In this document: piece by piece, positions 1 through 16,570 of the stretch
Numbering within the stretch: the first letter of the stretch is position 1
Layout of the letters: every line of letters begins with the position of its first letter
From: Tenrec ecaudatus
Lineage: Eukaryota > Chordata > Mammalia > Afrosoricida > Tenrecidae
Length of the DNA stretch: 64,000 nucleotides
NCBI RefSeq assembly: GCF_050624435.1
Contig: NC_134539.1
Coordinates: 50,004,001 to 50,068,000, forward strand
Reading direction: 5' to 3'
Position numbers and translations under genes: made by a program
The notes under the pieces: generated by a model
The model's database searches: none
Told to the model about the DNA's origin: nothing
The model's input: the letters and a program-made list of their open reading frames with translations, nothing else

Positions 1-87
1 TCTACTTCTTTTTTTAATAAATTTTCTTTGCATACAATTGCTTTTTCTTAAAAGGATCTTCTGTTGAGTCAACCTTTCCTAGAAAAA

Positions 88-4941
<4,854 letters not shown>

Positions 4942-5542
4942 CTGAGGACTCCAGGGGGTGGCCTTACTGATTGCAATGGAAAGCAGGTTGAGCTTGGAAG
5001 ACACAATTCCAACCCCAGACATCCTTGTCTCCTTACACAAACGCACTTGCTCAACAGAGGTTTAGATTACTGTCTCAGTTAAAGTGGTAACTCCCCAGAC
5101 TTTGCTAATACGCTTGAGATTCCTGTTTCTCTTGAGAAGCCACCCACGAGATGCCCTCTCCTCTCCTCCATCATCTTAGATCCAAGGTAGATGTTCTTGA
5201 CTAATCTAGGTAGCTGTATATTCAGTGACATGATCTCCTGATTCCTTTGTAGTCTTTTGGGTTTTTTTTTTTAACAGACAATATGTGAGTGAAGTTGGTC
5301 ATTTTTTGTTCTGGGTAATAGAAAAGGATTATTAACTTCAACCAGGATTGATTGCATCTGAGGAAAATTTTGCCCAAGGCGAACATTAGAAAACACATGC
5401 CAGTTTGGGGACCGAATGACTGGGAAATACATTGTGCCTTTCTCTGGTGGGTGCGGTGCGCAGAGAGGTGGGTTGAATGAATGCGGCTTGTGCATTCCCG
5501 GGCTGGCTCATCAGCTGTGAACCCACTGAACACTTTGATTAG

Positions 5543-5548
5543 AATAAA
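5543..5548 (+). terminator. SLC31A1: Possible proximal polyadenylation signal of SLC31A1
   Basis: AATAAA 602 bases after the stop codon, with a second one at 5610-5615. Use of these sites is inference. Confidence 0.35.
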
Positions 5549-6147
5549 CTTGCCAAATACAGTTTTTTTTAAGACAGTCCATTTGAGAAAGTAGAAATCG
5601 ATATTTTAAAATAAAACTTATCAGTGTTTAACTTTGACTTGGTACCTTGTTTTGTCACAGCTGAAGGGAGCAAATCATTTGAATCTTCCTTTTCCCCTGG
5701 ACAGTTCTCTTGTCAGTGGTTTTCCAAATCTAACATGTACCAGAAGCTCCTGGAGGGCTTGTTAAGACAATGGCTCTGGAGCCCCGGATGGGAGCCCCAG
5801 AGGATTTTCATGGGATCACACTTAGAGAATCTCTGCTTTCAACCAGGACTTGGAACCAGTTAATTCTGGTCTGACTTCCTACCCAGAATTACATACAGAA
5901 GACTCACCTGGAGAGCTTGTTAAAATACAGTTTCTGATTCTGTACAAAGGGGGTGAAAATACAACTTTTCAACAAGGGATAGATGAGAATGATGTTTTGA
6001 TCCCTGACTTAAATTCTGATAGAGGCAACAGGTGGGTGAACTGGTTTGGGGCACAGCTATTTGAATTGTTGATTGGTAGGTGGTTTCTCCAGACTTAACT
6101 CATATATTAAATTCTGCTAAATACTTTATCATTCCATGAACACTGTT

Positions 6148-6199
6148 CAGCTCCAGCTGTGTGTATGTGTGCCCAGCTCCAGCTGTGTGTATGTGTGCC
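6148..6199. repeat. Perfect 26-base tandem duplication in the SLC31A1 3' UTR
   Basis: Units 6148-6173 and 6174-6199 are identical (begin CAGCTCCAGCTG, end TGTGTGCC). Confidence 0.9.
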
Positions 6200-7889
6200 G
6201 GAGCACATGTGCACAGCCATAGCCTACAGTCAGTCACTGGTAGATCACATCTTTACTTTTAAAACTCTGCACTTTCTTGGAAGTAGCTTGAAGGTTAAGC
6301 TACACCTTTGCCCTGCAACGTAATCAGCCAGTCATGGGTCAGAAGGACAAAAGCTCATCCTTTCCCTTTGGAGTGGCTTAGGGTGTGGTCTGCTGGTGGC
6401 CAGGTTTTCCTTACTCCCCAATTATCTATGCCCACACCAGGCAGATCCTCGTCCTCATCCTCCGCGACGTGACCATCTCTGTTAAATATTCTTGGAAGCT
6501 TAGTTAGATCACAGGTGGCCCAAACCTCCCTTTAATGAAAAATCACTGTTGGGTTTTTGTCTTAGCTTGCTAGTCTAACCTGCAGTCTTATTCTCAGGCC
6601 AAACTACCTCTGTAAAGTGACTCTCCCAGGGCTGTCTATGAAATCCTGCCCTCGGTGCTAGGCTTCGCTTGTGGGCAGAGGAGACATCTTGCCGTCTGAT
6701 GTGGTTTTGAAGTTTATACTTTCTCTGTGGGTGCCGGTTAAATATTGGAGAGTGAGGAAGACGTGCTGCTCTGGCTTTGCACTAAGGAAGGGTTATGAGG
6801 TGAGACTCAAGGTCAAAATCCACAAGCCAACATTCAGAGCTTTGCTTTTTTCCAATCCCATCCTCACAGTGCTGACACTTGAGCAGCATGAATGACAGAG
6901 TCCAACACTAAGTGTACACAGCCTGCTATTGTCTCGGGGGCCAAGGAGTAATAAAATCATGACAAACAGTCAATGTTTAGCAGTGACCCTGGTGATCTCG
7001 ACAGGGCCCTTCTCAGGAAGAAAAAATCAAGGCCAGTGAAGACTAAGTGTTTTCTATGTATTTGAAATTCACAAAAATAGTTTGGGATAGGCCTTGGAGT
7101 ATTCAAGATAGAATCTCATGAAAATCCTCAATTTCGGAGATTTTTAGACTAGGTTGCCAAAGGACAAAAACCATGGAGAAAATAGTTAAAACTTGATTCC
7201 ATCCTTCCTGGGCTCTTGGACTAAAATTATCTCATTAATTTTCATTTTTGAATCCTTGTTTATTTGGAGTTTGATGCCTGATTTCTTCTGAACCCCAATT
7301 CCTCACCTCCTCCTTCCCTGTTCTCAGCTATGGAGAGACTACATCCACATTTCTCTGGCCCCTTGTAGTGCAGTCATTTTCCCTTTCCTTCTGTGACTCA
7401 CTTTCCACAGCTCCTTCTAGTTCCACATTTGCCTAACCCTGCCGAGACTTTGGCTATTGCTATGCACTGGACATGGATATAAATCAAAAGCCCTAGGATC
7501 TGCTAGAGACCTTAACCATGCTTCAAGGAGCAGTTGCCCCACTGAAGTTCTGTATGCTAAGGGCTACCTGGTACCATCCTTACCAGTCAAAAAGGTCTGA
7601 CTTTTTGGTGCTGCTTGCAGTCTGATGGAGGAACACCTGGCTCCTCACTTTGTCCACAAATGGAATCTTGACTGTGTCCACTGGGGGGCTCGAGATTAAG
7701 GTTTCTTCACTACCGGGACAGTGGTATCTGGAATTCCTTTTCAGGTCGCGGTCTGGGGTCTAGCCTCAAGGGGGTAGCAAGGGGTACCCTCTGATGCCCC
7801 TTGTTTTTGGTCCTGTCCTCTAGCTGTTGCTTCCAGAAGATACATCTAACAATACCAAGTCTGCATTTCATGTAATGCCTTAATCACTG

Positions 7890-7980
7890 GGTCTACGATC
7901 GATGCTGACTGTTTCAGAGTGTAAGCTCCTGGAGAGCAGTGTTGCTGTAGTAGGACTGTTTTAACAGTGTCATGTACAAA
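7890..7980 (+). repeat. L2-like fragment within the SLC31A1 3' UTR
   Basis: GAGTGTAAGCTCCTGGAGAG resembles the L2 3' end ('TGTAAGCTCCATGAGGGCAG'). Confidence 0.35.
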
Positions 7981-7986
7981 AGAACA

Positions 7987-7992
7987 AATAAA
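7987..7992 (+). terminator. SLC31A1: Probable distal polyadenylation signal of SLC31A1
   Basis: Canonical AATAAA with a GT-rich element within 30 bases downstream (TTTTGTGAGTCTGTG). It is the last such signal before repeat-rich intergenic DNA. Confidence 0.6.
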
Positions 7993-8129
7993 GATTCTGA
8001 TTTTGTGAGTCTGTGCAAGTCTGTCTACCTGGAGTGAGCCTAGAATTAGTCTCGTGTAGTCTCCATAGTCTGGTGTCTGGCCTTGGGCTGCTCCTCGGGT
8101 CCCCCATGGTGCAGCAGGATGCGGCCTCC

Positions 8130-8235
8130 AGCATTGAAAAGCAGGGTGACCTCAGGCAAGTTATTTTAATAACCCTTGAGCTTCGGTTTCCACATTTATA
8201 GAACAGGCAATAATTGCACTTAATTGAATTGGGCG
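8130..8235 (+). repeat. MIR fragment
   Basis: Reads like the MIR core: GTGACCTCAGGCAAGTTATT, then 'CTTCGGTTTCCACATTTATA'. Confidence 0.55.
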
Positions 8236-8689
8236 CAGTAGACCGGGAAGAGGGGGAGGGCTCAAAAAGTTCAGGGAAACGGACTTAAAAGAGAATGAAA
8301 TTAGTCCACGAATGTTGTGCAGCTCCCTTGTGTGAAGCACCCAGTGCACAATAAGCATCCAAGTGATCCTATTTCCTGACGAGCGGTGCTTTGCCTTTCA
8401 GGGAGACGAGAGGCACAATTTTCCGGCTAAGGTTAGTAACTCTTCACCGCCACCTGATGAGCTTCCCATCTTGAGGGAAGCCAGAAACGAGCAGTAGGAC
8501 TGTGAGTACAGAGTGGATGCCAGTCATTTCAGCAGTGCCCCCAAAGCTGCTCGTAGTGATTATTGCTTCGTTCTTTACAAAATAAGTAGGCCTCGTCTTC
8601 CCCTTGACACAAGCTCAGCTCCAGCTGTGGAAAAGCAGGAAAGGTAAAAACTGCAGGAAAGCAGTGGAGCCAGGTTTATAAAAAGGGGT

Positions 8690-8850
8690 TTAGAAACCAC
8701 ATGGCCTAAGTGAAATCTTTGCTTGTCCACTTAGTGACTAAGCCGGCTGCACTTTTTGCAAAACTAGCTTCCTGGAGATTCAATGAGAGGATCTACATAG
8801 AGCACTTAATACTGAGCTGACACAGTAAGTGCCATGTCATCTACAGACCC
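8690..8850 (+). repeat. MIR fragment followed by a C/CA microsatellite
   Basis: MIR-like GAGATTCAATGAGAGGATCT and 'AGAGCACTTAATACTGAG...AGTAAGTGCCATG'. A C-run (8848-8859) and (CA)n (8859-8876) follow. Confidence 0.5.
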
Positions 8851-8876
8851 CCCCCCCCCACACACACACACACACA
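8848..8876. repeat. Poly-C and (CA)n microsatellite
   Basis: Twelve Cs followed by nine CA units. Confidence 0.9.
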
Positions 8877-9371
8877 TCCTAGCGAAATCAGTGACAAAGG
8901 TGGAAGCAGTCTTGTTTTCCCTTCTCGGCCCTCCTGGCAGGGTGGCTTTTGTAGACATCACGGTTTCTCTATCTGAAATCTGTTAGACTGAGATTCAGAA
9001 TTCAAGGTCTTGGTCGTCAACACGGAGAGCCCTGGTGTTGGGGCGCTAGGCGGAGGCTAGCAGTATCAAGCCACCAGTGGCTCCTCAGGAGATGAGACTG
9101 TCCACTCTGGTACAGTTGCCATCTTGAACTCAGGGAGTTTCACTCAGTGCCCTGGAGTCCCCTGGATGGCGGTGAGGGACATCCAAGTGGGCGAATAAGG
9201 GTATGGAATCATGGATAGAACAAGAAGGGAAAAGTCTATCCCCTTTTGTGCTGCCTCTACCACATTTCTACTCTGGGAAGGCTGGGCACGAGAACTGATG
9301 AGTTCAAAAGCTCTTGATACCTCAACTAGTGGTTCCCTCTATTTTAATGAGTCAAAATCCTAGGCCCTTAA

Positions 9372-9562
9372 ATTAGGTGGCATAGTGGGTTACACATTGG
9401 GCTGCTAACCTCCAAAAGTCAGCAGTTCAGGACCACCAGCTGCTCTGAGAGGGACAGGGTGAGGCTTTAAACTCGTCTCTAAAACCAACAGAGGCAGAAT
9501 TCTACCCTTTGCTATTGGGTTGCTATGAATCAAGCCCACTTGATGGCACTGAACTATAGATG
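9372..9562 (+). mobile_element. AfroSINE
   Basis: Carries the AfroSINE head (GTGGGTTACACATTGGGCTGCTAACC), a tRNA-like B-box region (GTCAGCAGTTCAGGACCACC) and the tail 'TTGCTATGAATCAAGCCCACTTGATGGCACTGAA'-type sequence. The family is restricted to Afrotheria. Confidence 0.8.
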
Positions 9563-9689
9563 TCTGAGAATTAAAAACTATTCCCTGGGCTGTTCTCATA
9601 GCTGATGGGACAAATTCTCAAGCAAGTTCGGAAATGTAGGAGAAATGGAATGATAGTGACATTGCTAGAAGCATTCCGCCATTACCTGT

Positions 9690-9895
9690 CCCTCCCAAGT
9701 TAAACCCAAACTACTTACAAAGCCATTCTATAAACACCCATGACATGATCAAGTTTACACAAAATCACTCGAATCTCCATAAGGGCAGGGATCCTTGCCA
9801 ATTGTGTTTCCTGATATTTACCAGGGACCTAGACTAGTCCCCAGCACGCAGACATTCAATAAACATCGACTGACCAAATGGGTTAAAGGGAAGTA
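9690..9895 (+). repeat. LINE L2 3' end
   Basis: Ancient L2 signature 'AGGGCAGGGATCCTTGCC', then 'CCCAGCACGCAGACATTCAATAAACAT'. Lies in the gap between the SLC31A1 and CDC26 3' ends. Confidence 0.6.
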
Positions 9896-9999
9896 GCTCA
9901 AAAGTGATCTAAAGATGCTGGATGATCTGACTTGGGGCAACTGCCTCTTTAAATCTGTACCATTATACTCATGAAGGATATCTCAATTAAAAAAATACA

Positions 10000-10005
10000 T
10001 TTATT
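10000..10005 (-). terminator. CDC26: Probable CDC26 polyadenylation signal
   Basis: The plus strand reads TTTATT, so the minus strand carries AATAAA about 240 bases after the CDC26 stop. That fits a short 3' UTR. Confidence 0.6.
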
Positions 10006-10241
10006 ATAAAAAAATCGGACAGATTATAATTTAGGGAGTCAACTTTCCAGACAAACCAGAGTTTGAATTTGGGCTTCAAGTGAAAGTTAAGCATAGTTAA
10101 ACTCACTCCATCCGAAGCATTCCTCACCGTGAGCAGCAAGCATTTTGTAGACCAAGTACTCAATTCTCTAAATCCTGTTTATACCCCTGCCATCATTTTA
10201 CTCCGTTCCAGGGCTTTGGCATGCAAACTTCATGCCTACTT

Positions 10242-13200
10242 CTAAAATTCAAAATTCCCAAACTGAGATGAACGACTGTTGGGCTTTGGCTGAGGTTTAT
10301 AACCAATTCGGTCATTGATCATTTGTTCTCGGCTTTTGGAGTCAACGTTGAGCCCAATGGCCCCTTCTCCATCACTGCCTCCCACAACTTCAATGTCTTC
10401 CTTTTGTTTCTTCCGGGTCTGAAAGTATAAACAGATGAGGATGAAGGCGGGATTTTTTGAATTAGCACCGACCTACTAGGCATAGGTTAAGAAAGGCTTA
10501 GAATCTACAGAGCAAGAACTTCGAAGTACTTGGTTCAAGGAGTCAAATTCAAGCAAGCAGACAAGCCCTACCCTCCCTGATGCCCAGTCACACAGGGCAC
10601 TACAGTTATAGTAACGATTGTTTAGCTCTTTGTGTGGTCATTTAGAAATGGAACTTTCTCCCATATCATACCTACCATTCCCTGCCAGTGACGACGATAG
10701 GCTAACGATAAGACAGCATTCCCTATATGAGTGAGTGGTTGTTGTGTCTAGAGTGGCCGACAAGTCACCGGAAGCACTGGATTACTGCTCTTCTTTCCCA
10801 CACAGTGCTGAGCTGTGAGTGCTCCAAGGCCAACATCAAAGGATTCCGGTGGGATAAGCAGCATGACCTTCCTAAATTGGAGGGTAACTACACTAACAAT
10901 AAATAATTTTGCAAAATTTCTACCCAAACAACTTTGTGAACTTCCATTTATGGAAAGCTCTCTTTTATACATGAATTTCTGTGAATTTGTTTCTCTAAAG
11001 TTCCCAGAGTAACACACGCCCATTGCTGCACTAACCCTTCCTTCAGTGGTGTCTTTAGGCATTTTTACTTCAATGAGCTCCACGTTTTCCTCTACCCACA
11101 ACGTTGCCGGTTTAGGACACTTGACTTCACTATCATTGTACAACATCCAACTGGGTCGAAACCATTTAAAAGGCTTGCCTTGTTAACTGCTGACTGTTAG
11201 TATCTGGAGTCGTGATAGATAAAAAACTCAATGCCATCAAGTCGCTTCCAACTCAGAGTGAACCTCTAGGACAGGGGAGGACTAACTGTCTCTGCGGGTT
11301 TCTGAGACTGTCGCTCTTTATGAGAGTAGAAAGCTCCTTCTCCCTCAGAGTTGCTTGTGGTTTCAAACTGTTGACCTAGTGGTTATCAGCCCAACCTGTA
11401 ACCACTACACTGCCCAGGCACCTTAGAGAGAGTTGTAGTAGTATATTCAGATGAGTTTCACTCATAAAATACCAGTTTTTATCTGGTTTCATTTTAGTCC
11501 CAGGCAAGCCTGTCTTTTCCTCTGAAGTTCCTCTGTAACAGGTCAAACCCACTGGATAATTGGATTTCGTGAAAGATTGACTCGATGGTGAGCTGGCGCT
11601 GCAGAGTCAAAGTTCAATATACTAGCATTTTATGAGGCTCCTTACAACTGACGTTCAAACCAAACATACAAAATTCATCCTTAAAGAGAAAGGGGAAAAC
11701 AACAACAAAGATACATGACTTGAGTCTGCTGGGGTGAGTCAGGGGAGGAGAGAGACAGGGTATCTTAATAAGAAGCACATACAATGTAAAGTAAAGCCAT
11801 GTGTCTGTGGATGCATGTAAGCTAGTGTCCTCTGCCAAATGATAGGAAAGGTCCCCAAGGGCAGCAAGTGACAGCAGTCTTGTCCTGAGCCACTCCTGTG
11901 CACAACCGATACAGAGGCGGACACACGAGTTCTTGCCTTCCAGGAGCTCGTTCCACTGGGGGAAACAAGACACAGGCCGCTACAACCAGTGCTGAGAGGA
12001 CCTATGTGTCCTGCATGCATGCGTGCGTGTGCGTGCATGTGTGTGTGTCGGGGTTGGGGTGGGGATGCGTGTTGATGAGGCCAAACCTAGTCCAGCTAGG
12101 GGCCAGGGGGCATGGAAGACTTCTGGAAGCAGTTGAGTTTCAAAAACAAATAGGAGTTCACACACACACCGCAGACTAATTAACCATTTGTGATCCAAAG
12201 GGCAGCATTTCCCCAAGGACAAAGTTCAGAAAGGCTAGGAAAGGAGACACACGGGCAGGAAGGGGGAACACACGCTCGTTACACTGTGGGGATGGCAGTC
12301 CAGGAGGAAACCAAATGCGCGTGAACGGTTCGACGGACGCCAGATCTGCTCTGCCCACCGTCACCTAACTCACGCTCAAAGGGAAAACAGACGCGCGTCA
12401 CAGAGGCTGCCAGTGGGAGAGGAGCGGGGCCACTTCCCAAAAGGCCTCCGATGTCACGCTAAAAGACCACTTAGGAGTCTAAGCCCATGAACAGGCATCT
12501 AACACTGTCACGGTTAGCCACGCCTCGACATGTATACTGAGCTCCTATGCTAGATGCAAGGAGGCTAGTGGAGGAAAAGACAGAGGGTCCCTGCAATCTA
12601 AGTGTTACCTATAAATGATCTTACAATAACCAGATAGGTCACTGAAAAGCATAGTAGCGATGAACTGAAAGAATAAGGTGCTTTGTGGGAGCCGACTAGA
12701 GCTGCTATGGTTAGAACTGACTCGTGGCAGTGAGTCTGGTTTGTGGGGTTTTCTGCAGTGGGATGGAGGCAGGATGGGTTAAGAAGGGCACACTAACTGG
12801 GAAAGGGTCCACAGAGGCTCTCGACCCAAGATGGCATTTACAGGAAGGCATGAGGAAACAGTCTGTACAAAAGCCACCAAGTGACAGAGCCCGCGTGTGC
12901 TAGAGATGAAAGGAAGTCAGTGTGCCTGGGGAACAGAGAGCAAGGCAGAAGCAGGACTGGAAGTGAAAGAGGGAGGGGCTAGCAGAATATGCAAAGTCTT
13001 ACAGACTCGGAGAAGGAATTTAGATTTTATTTGAAGTGCAGGAACCCACCGACTGGTTTGAAGCACGGGGAATGCCACCATCTAAAAGACTTTAAAGATA
13101 ACTATGATGGGTCGAAGAGAAAAAATAGAAGCAGAAGACAATTTAAGAGACTGAAATTATACAAGGAGAGATAGGCTACCCGACCTGGGTTTTGGATGTG

Positions 13201-14109
13201 GAGGTAAAACAGTCCGAGTGGATCTTAAACATATTTTGCAGGCAGAATCAAAGGGGTGAGGGAAAGAGTGGGCTTACAAGGGACTCCCAGGTTTCTAAAT
13301 AGATGGTGGCCCTGTCTATGGAGATAGGGAACTCTGAGGGAGAAACTGGTGTGACGGAGAATCAGGAGTTTGTTTTTAGACGTGATAAGCAGGGACTGAG
13401 AAACGGCCCCCAAACAGCTAAAGTCCTAATCCTTGGGAGCTTATATGAGAAAAAAGGTCTTAGCAGATGTGACTAAGCATCTTGCAACAAGGAGATTATC
13501 CTGGACTATCTGTCTTGGCAGATGTGACTAAGCATCTTGCAACGGAGATTATCCTGGACTATCTGGGTGGCACTATATACAATCCTGTGTAACCTTTAAG
13601 GAGACAGAGGGAGATACCAGAGACAGAAGAGGAGGCAGTGTCACCCTAGAAGCAGAGATGGGAGTGCTGAGGCCCTAAGTCCAGGGTGACGGCAGCCACC
13701 ACATGCTGAGTACGCCAAGGAACATCTCCTGTCCTAGAGCTTCCTGAGGGAGCCTGGCCCTTCCGGCAGAGCTTGAGTCTGCCCGAGTCAAGTGGATGTC
13801 AGTCATCTTACTTCTAGAACTGTGAGAGAATAAATTCCTGCTGTTTTAAGCTACCGAGTCTGTGGTAATTTGTTACGGCGGCCACAGGAAATGAAGATGC
13901 TACGTTTAAGAAGCCTGCAGAACAAGCAAATGCGGTTTCAAATAGGCTGCTTGTACGGGCGCCGGAGGCGTTCCGAGGGAGAGTTACTGTGTTAGCTGTC
14001 CCTGAGGGTCTACAGGCGGCACTCGTACCTCCAGGTCCTTCCTCATGCTCTCAAACTCCTCGATGTCATCAAGCTTCAGCTCCAGTCGGGTTGGCTTTCG
14101 TCGCAGCAT
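10242..14109 (-). CDS. CDC26: Anaphase-promoting complex subunit CDC26 (APC12), two coding exons
   Basis: Small structural subunit of the anaphase-promoting complex ubiquitin ligase. Its N-terminal segment threads through the TPR groove of CDC16/APC6 and stabilises it. Coding exons on the minus strand are 14109-14029 (27 codons, [20 protein letters not shown]...) and 10418-10242, joined Glu27-Thr28 in phase 0. The total is 85 residues, as in human. The first exon has acceptor AG at 14141-14140, with its ATG 30 bases inside, and a GTACGA donor. The second exon opens after TTTCAG. The acidic GGSDGEGA linker and the [17 protein letters not shown] block are intact, and the protein ends FGNFEF (human FGSLEF). 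The 5' non-coding exon lies in the shared promoter near 21.4 kb, so the gene spans about 11.5 kb for an 85-residue product. Confidence 0.97.
11222..11424 (-). mobile_element. AfroSINE in CDC26 intron
   Basis: Reverse-oriented copy: CAATGCCATCAAGTCGCTTC at the left (tail) and 'AACCACTACACTGCCCAGGCACC' at the right (head). Confidence 0.8.
12012..12048. repeat. Degenerate (TG)n/(TGCG)n microsatellite
   Basis: TGCATGCATGCGTGCGTGTG followed by GTGTGTGTGTC. Confidence 0.8.
12694..12745 (+). mobile_element. AfroSINE tail fragment
   Basis: Only the 3' part is recognisable: GAACTGACTCGTGGCAGTGA followed by GTCTGGTTTG. Confidence 0.45.
12750..13420. other. CDC26 intron without recognised content
   Basis: Purine-rich intronic DNA. 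I see no gene and no assignable repeat. Confidence 0.5.
13425..13890 (+). mobile_element. MLT1-like solo LTR (ERVL-MaLR fossil)
   Basis: The 3' part matches the MLT1 pattern: 'GAACTGTGAGAGAATAAATT', 'CTGCTGTTTTAAGCTACCGAGT', 'GTGGTAATTTGTTACGGCGG'. The 5' part carries the MaLR 'GCAGATGTGACTAAG...GGAGATTATCCTGGA' block twice in tandem (about 55-base spacing). No internal coding region. An old, eutherian-wide family, well eroded. Confidence 0.7.
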
Positions 14110-14622
14110 CACGAAATCAGCGAGCGCCAAGGGCTGGACCTGCGAACTGTTACAAACAACAGAAAGGAAAACACGAGCGCATGAATCTTGCCTACAAACA
14201 TGGAGGCCAAAGTGGATGAGTCTGGGTTAATGAATTCATTAAACTCGTTTGGTTTCACACAGAAGCTTCTAAGACTCTCAGCAGATGCTTATTACAGCTG
14301 TGCTACATGATGGAGACCCACAACTCGAATCCCAGAAACTCTCGCTTCAGGAACCTGAAACAGCAATGTCCTTTACATGAAACCCAGGACAGAGAGAGTA
14401 ACTAGACGAACAGCTTCCGAGGACCGTGGCAGGGGGCGTTCTTGGGGGAGTAGGGAGCCAACAATACTGAGCACAAGCATGAAGAAAGTGCTCTAAAGGG
14501 GACTGTGGTCACGACTGCACCACTTGTTTGAATGGAGTCCAACCATGGGGTTGCGTGGTGTGTGGACGCTACGTCCATAAGACTGTTACAGAAGCAGAAC
14601 TTACAAGAACAAGCTACCTATA

Positions 14623-15636
14623 AGTGGCCATCTAGCTCAGAAGCAACAAAGCCCACATGGAAGAACACATCAGCCTGTGTGATCACAAGGTTCCGAAGGG
14701 ATCAGTTATCAGCCATCAAAGAACAAAAAATCATATCATTGGGTACACGCCTCCATGAAACGATCGCCGAGGACAAATGGGTGCATAAGCAAATGTGGCG
14801 AAGAAAGCTGATGGTGCCCGGCTATCAAAAGAGATAGCGTCCTGGGTCTTAAAGGCTTGAAGGTAAACAAGCGGCCATCTAGCTCAGAAGCAACAAAGCG
14901 CACATGGAAGAAGCACACCAGCCTGTGCAATCACGAGGTGTCGAAGGGATCAGGTATAAGGCATCATCATCAGAAAAAAAAATCTTACCATAGTGAATGA
15001 GGGGGGAAGTGCAGAGTGGAGACTCAAAGCCCATTTGTCAGCCACTGGAGATCCCCTTGCAGAGGGGTCTAGAGGAGGAGATGAGTCAGTCAGGGTGTGA
15101 TGTAGCACCGATGAAGAATACAGCTTTCCTCCAGTTCCTAAATGTTTCTTCCCCCCCAACTATCATGATCCGAATTCTACCTTGCAAGTCTGGATAGAGC
15201 AGAGGATGTACACTGGTGCAGATAGGAGCTGGAGGCACAGGGAATCCAGGGCGGATGATACCTTCAGGACCAGAGGTGTGAGTGGCGATACTGGGAGGGT
15301 AGAGGGTGAGTGGGTTGGAAAGAGGAAACCAACTACAAGGATCTACATGTGACCTCCTCCCTGGGAGATGGACAACAGAAAAGGGGGTGAAGGGAGACGT
15401 CAGACAGGGCAAGATATGACAAAATAGTAATTTATAAATTATCAAGGACTCATGAGGGAGAGGGAAGTGGGGAGAGGGGGGGGAAAAAAGAGGACCTGAT
15501 GCCAGGGCCTTGGGTGGAGAGCAAATGCTTTGAAAATGATGAGGGAAAAGAATGTACAGATGTGCTTTACACAACTGATGTATATATGGATTGTGATAAG
15601 AGTTGTATGAGCCCCTAATAAAATGTGTTTTTTTTT
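14623..15636 (+). mobile_element. LINE-type 3' end, first (inner) copy
   Basis: Starts in AAGTGGCCATCTAGCTCAGA and ends GCCCCTAATAAAATG plus a T/A tail. It contains two tandem versions of a roughly 247-base unit: the 'GGCCATCTAGCTCAGAAGCA' block recurs near 14626 and 14873. The 3' half is the same sequence as 1600-2395. No coding frame. Confidence 0.7.
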
Positions 15637-15900
15637 AAAGAGAGAGACCATTAGTATGATGCTCACCTTCCAGACACAACCACTGAAGACAAAGCGGGTG
15701 CATAAGCAAATGTGGCGAAGAAAGCTGATGGTGTCCAGCTATCAAAAGAGAGTGTCTGTGGTCTTAAAGGCTTGAAGGTAAACAAGCGGCCATCTAGCTC
15801 AGAAGCAACAAAGCCCACATGGAAGAAGCACACCAGCCTGTGTGATCACGAGGTGTCGAAGGGATCAGGTATAAGACATCATCAGAACAAAAAATCTTCC

Positions 15901-16570
15901 TGTATGGTCGCATCAATGCCAGGCCAGCTTCTAGCAGCAAGTGGCCTTGGATCTCCCCCACCCGTGCGGAGCTGACCATAACTGGCTGAAACAACTAGCA
16001 GCAAGTGGCCTTGGATCTCCCACACACACCTGCGGAGCTGACCAGAGCTGGCTGAAACAACTAGCATCAAGTGGCCTTGGATCTCCCACACACACCTGCG
16101 GAGCTGACCAGAGCTGGCTGTGTCACCTGTCTGCAGCTTTGCAAGTTTTTTTCCTTCTTTTACTCATGGCCCGTTTTGTGCACGGCCCGTTTGGCTCAGT
16201 GCCTGCTTTGCTCTGGACCCTCCACTCTGCACCCAGCATGGCCCATTTGGCTCAGTGCCCACTTTGTTCTCAGCCCACTACTCTGCATCTGGCACCGGCA
16301 GGGCCCCTTTGGCTCAGTGCCTGCTTTGTTCTTGCCCACCACTCTGTACCCTGCACGAATACGCCCAGAACCAGGAAGACACCTTACATTCCAGAAAACC
16401 AGACATATCGGTCCATATATAAGCATCACTCCTGTAGCCTGCAGTGCGACTCCTCCAGCCCAGACACTATGGACCGTGGGACTGTGCCCAGGCTGGGTTT
16501 TTCTCCCCAATAAAACCTTTTTGCTCTAATTCGACTGATTTGGTCTCTAGTGCCTCTTGACTGCCTTATA
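15901..16570 (+). mobile_element. Solo LTR of a gammaretrovirus-like (ERV1-type) element
   Basis: Begins TGTATGG, ends CTTATA, and is flanked by the five-base target duplication CTTCC (15896-15900 and 16571-16575) inside a LINE. Parts in order: three U3 tandem repeats of 64-66 bases (15931 to about 16125), a second set of three units of 56-62 bases built on TTTGGCTCAGTGCC (about 16167-16360), a TATATAA box at 16416-16422, and AATAAA at 16509-16514. No internal region or second LTR is present, so it is a recombined solo LTR. It is younger than the LINE it sits in. Family placement rests on layout only. Confidence 0.75.
15931..16125 (+). repeat. Three tandem U3 repeats inside the solo LTR
   Basis: CTAGCA(G/T)CAAGTGGCCTTGG recurs at 15931, 15995 and 16061, giving unit lengths of 64 and 66 bases. 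Enhancer-type tandem repeats are common in gammaretroviral U3 regions. Confidence 0.85.

Larger units (their letters stand above)
4942..8008 (+). other. SLC31A1: SLC31A1 3' UTR
   Basis: About 3 kb follow the TGA without another gene signal. The human gene also has a long 3' UTR. The most convincing end is the AATAAA at 7987-7992 followed by a GT-rich stretch. Earlier AATAAA hexamers at 5543-5548 and 5610-5615 could give a short isoform. The extent is inferred from these signals only. Confidence 0.6.

Noticed and set aside
15931-16125. Possible CRISPR-like or satellite array
   Set aside because: Direct tandem units without spacers inside an LTR of a mammalian genome; explained as U3 repeats.
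15941-16513. 190-codon open frame in CDC26 intron
   Set aside because: Lies wholly inside the solo LTR and its tandem repeats; LTRs of this type are not coding.
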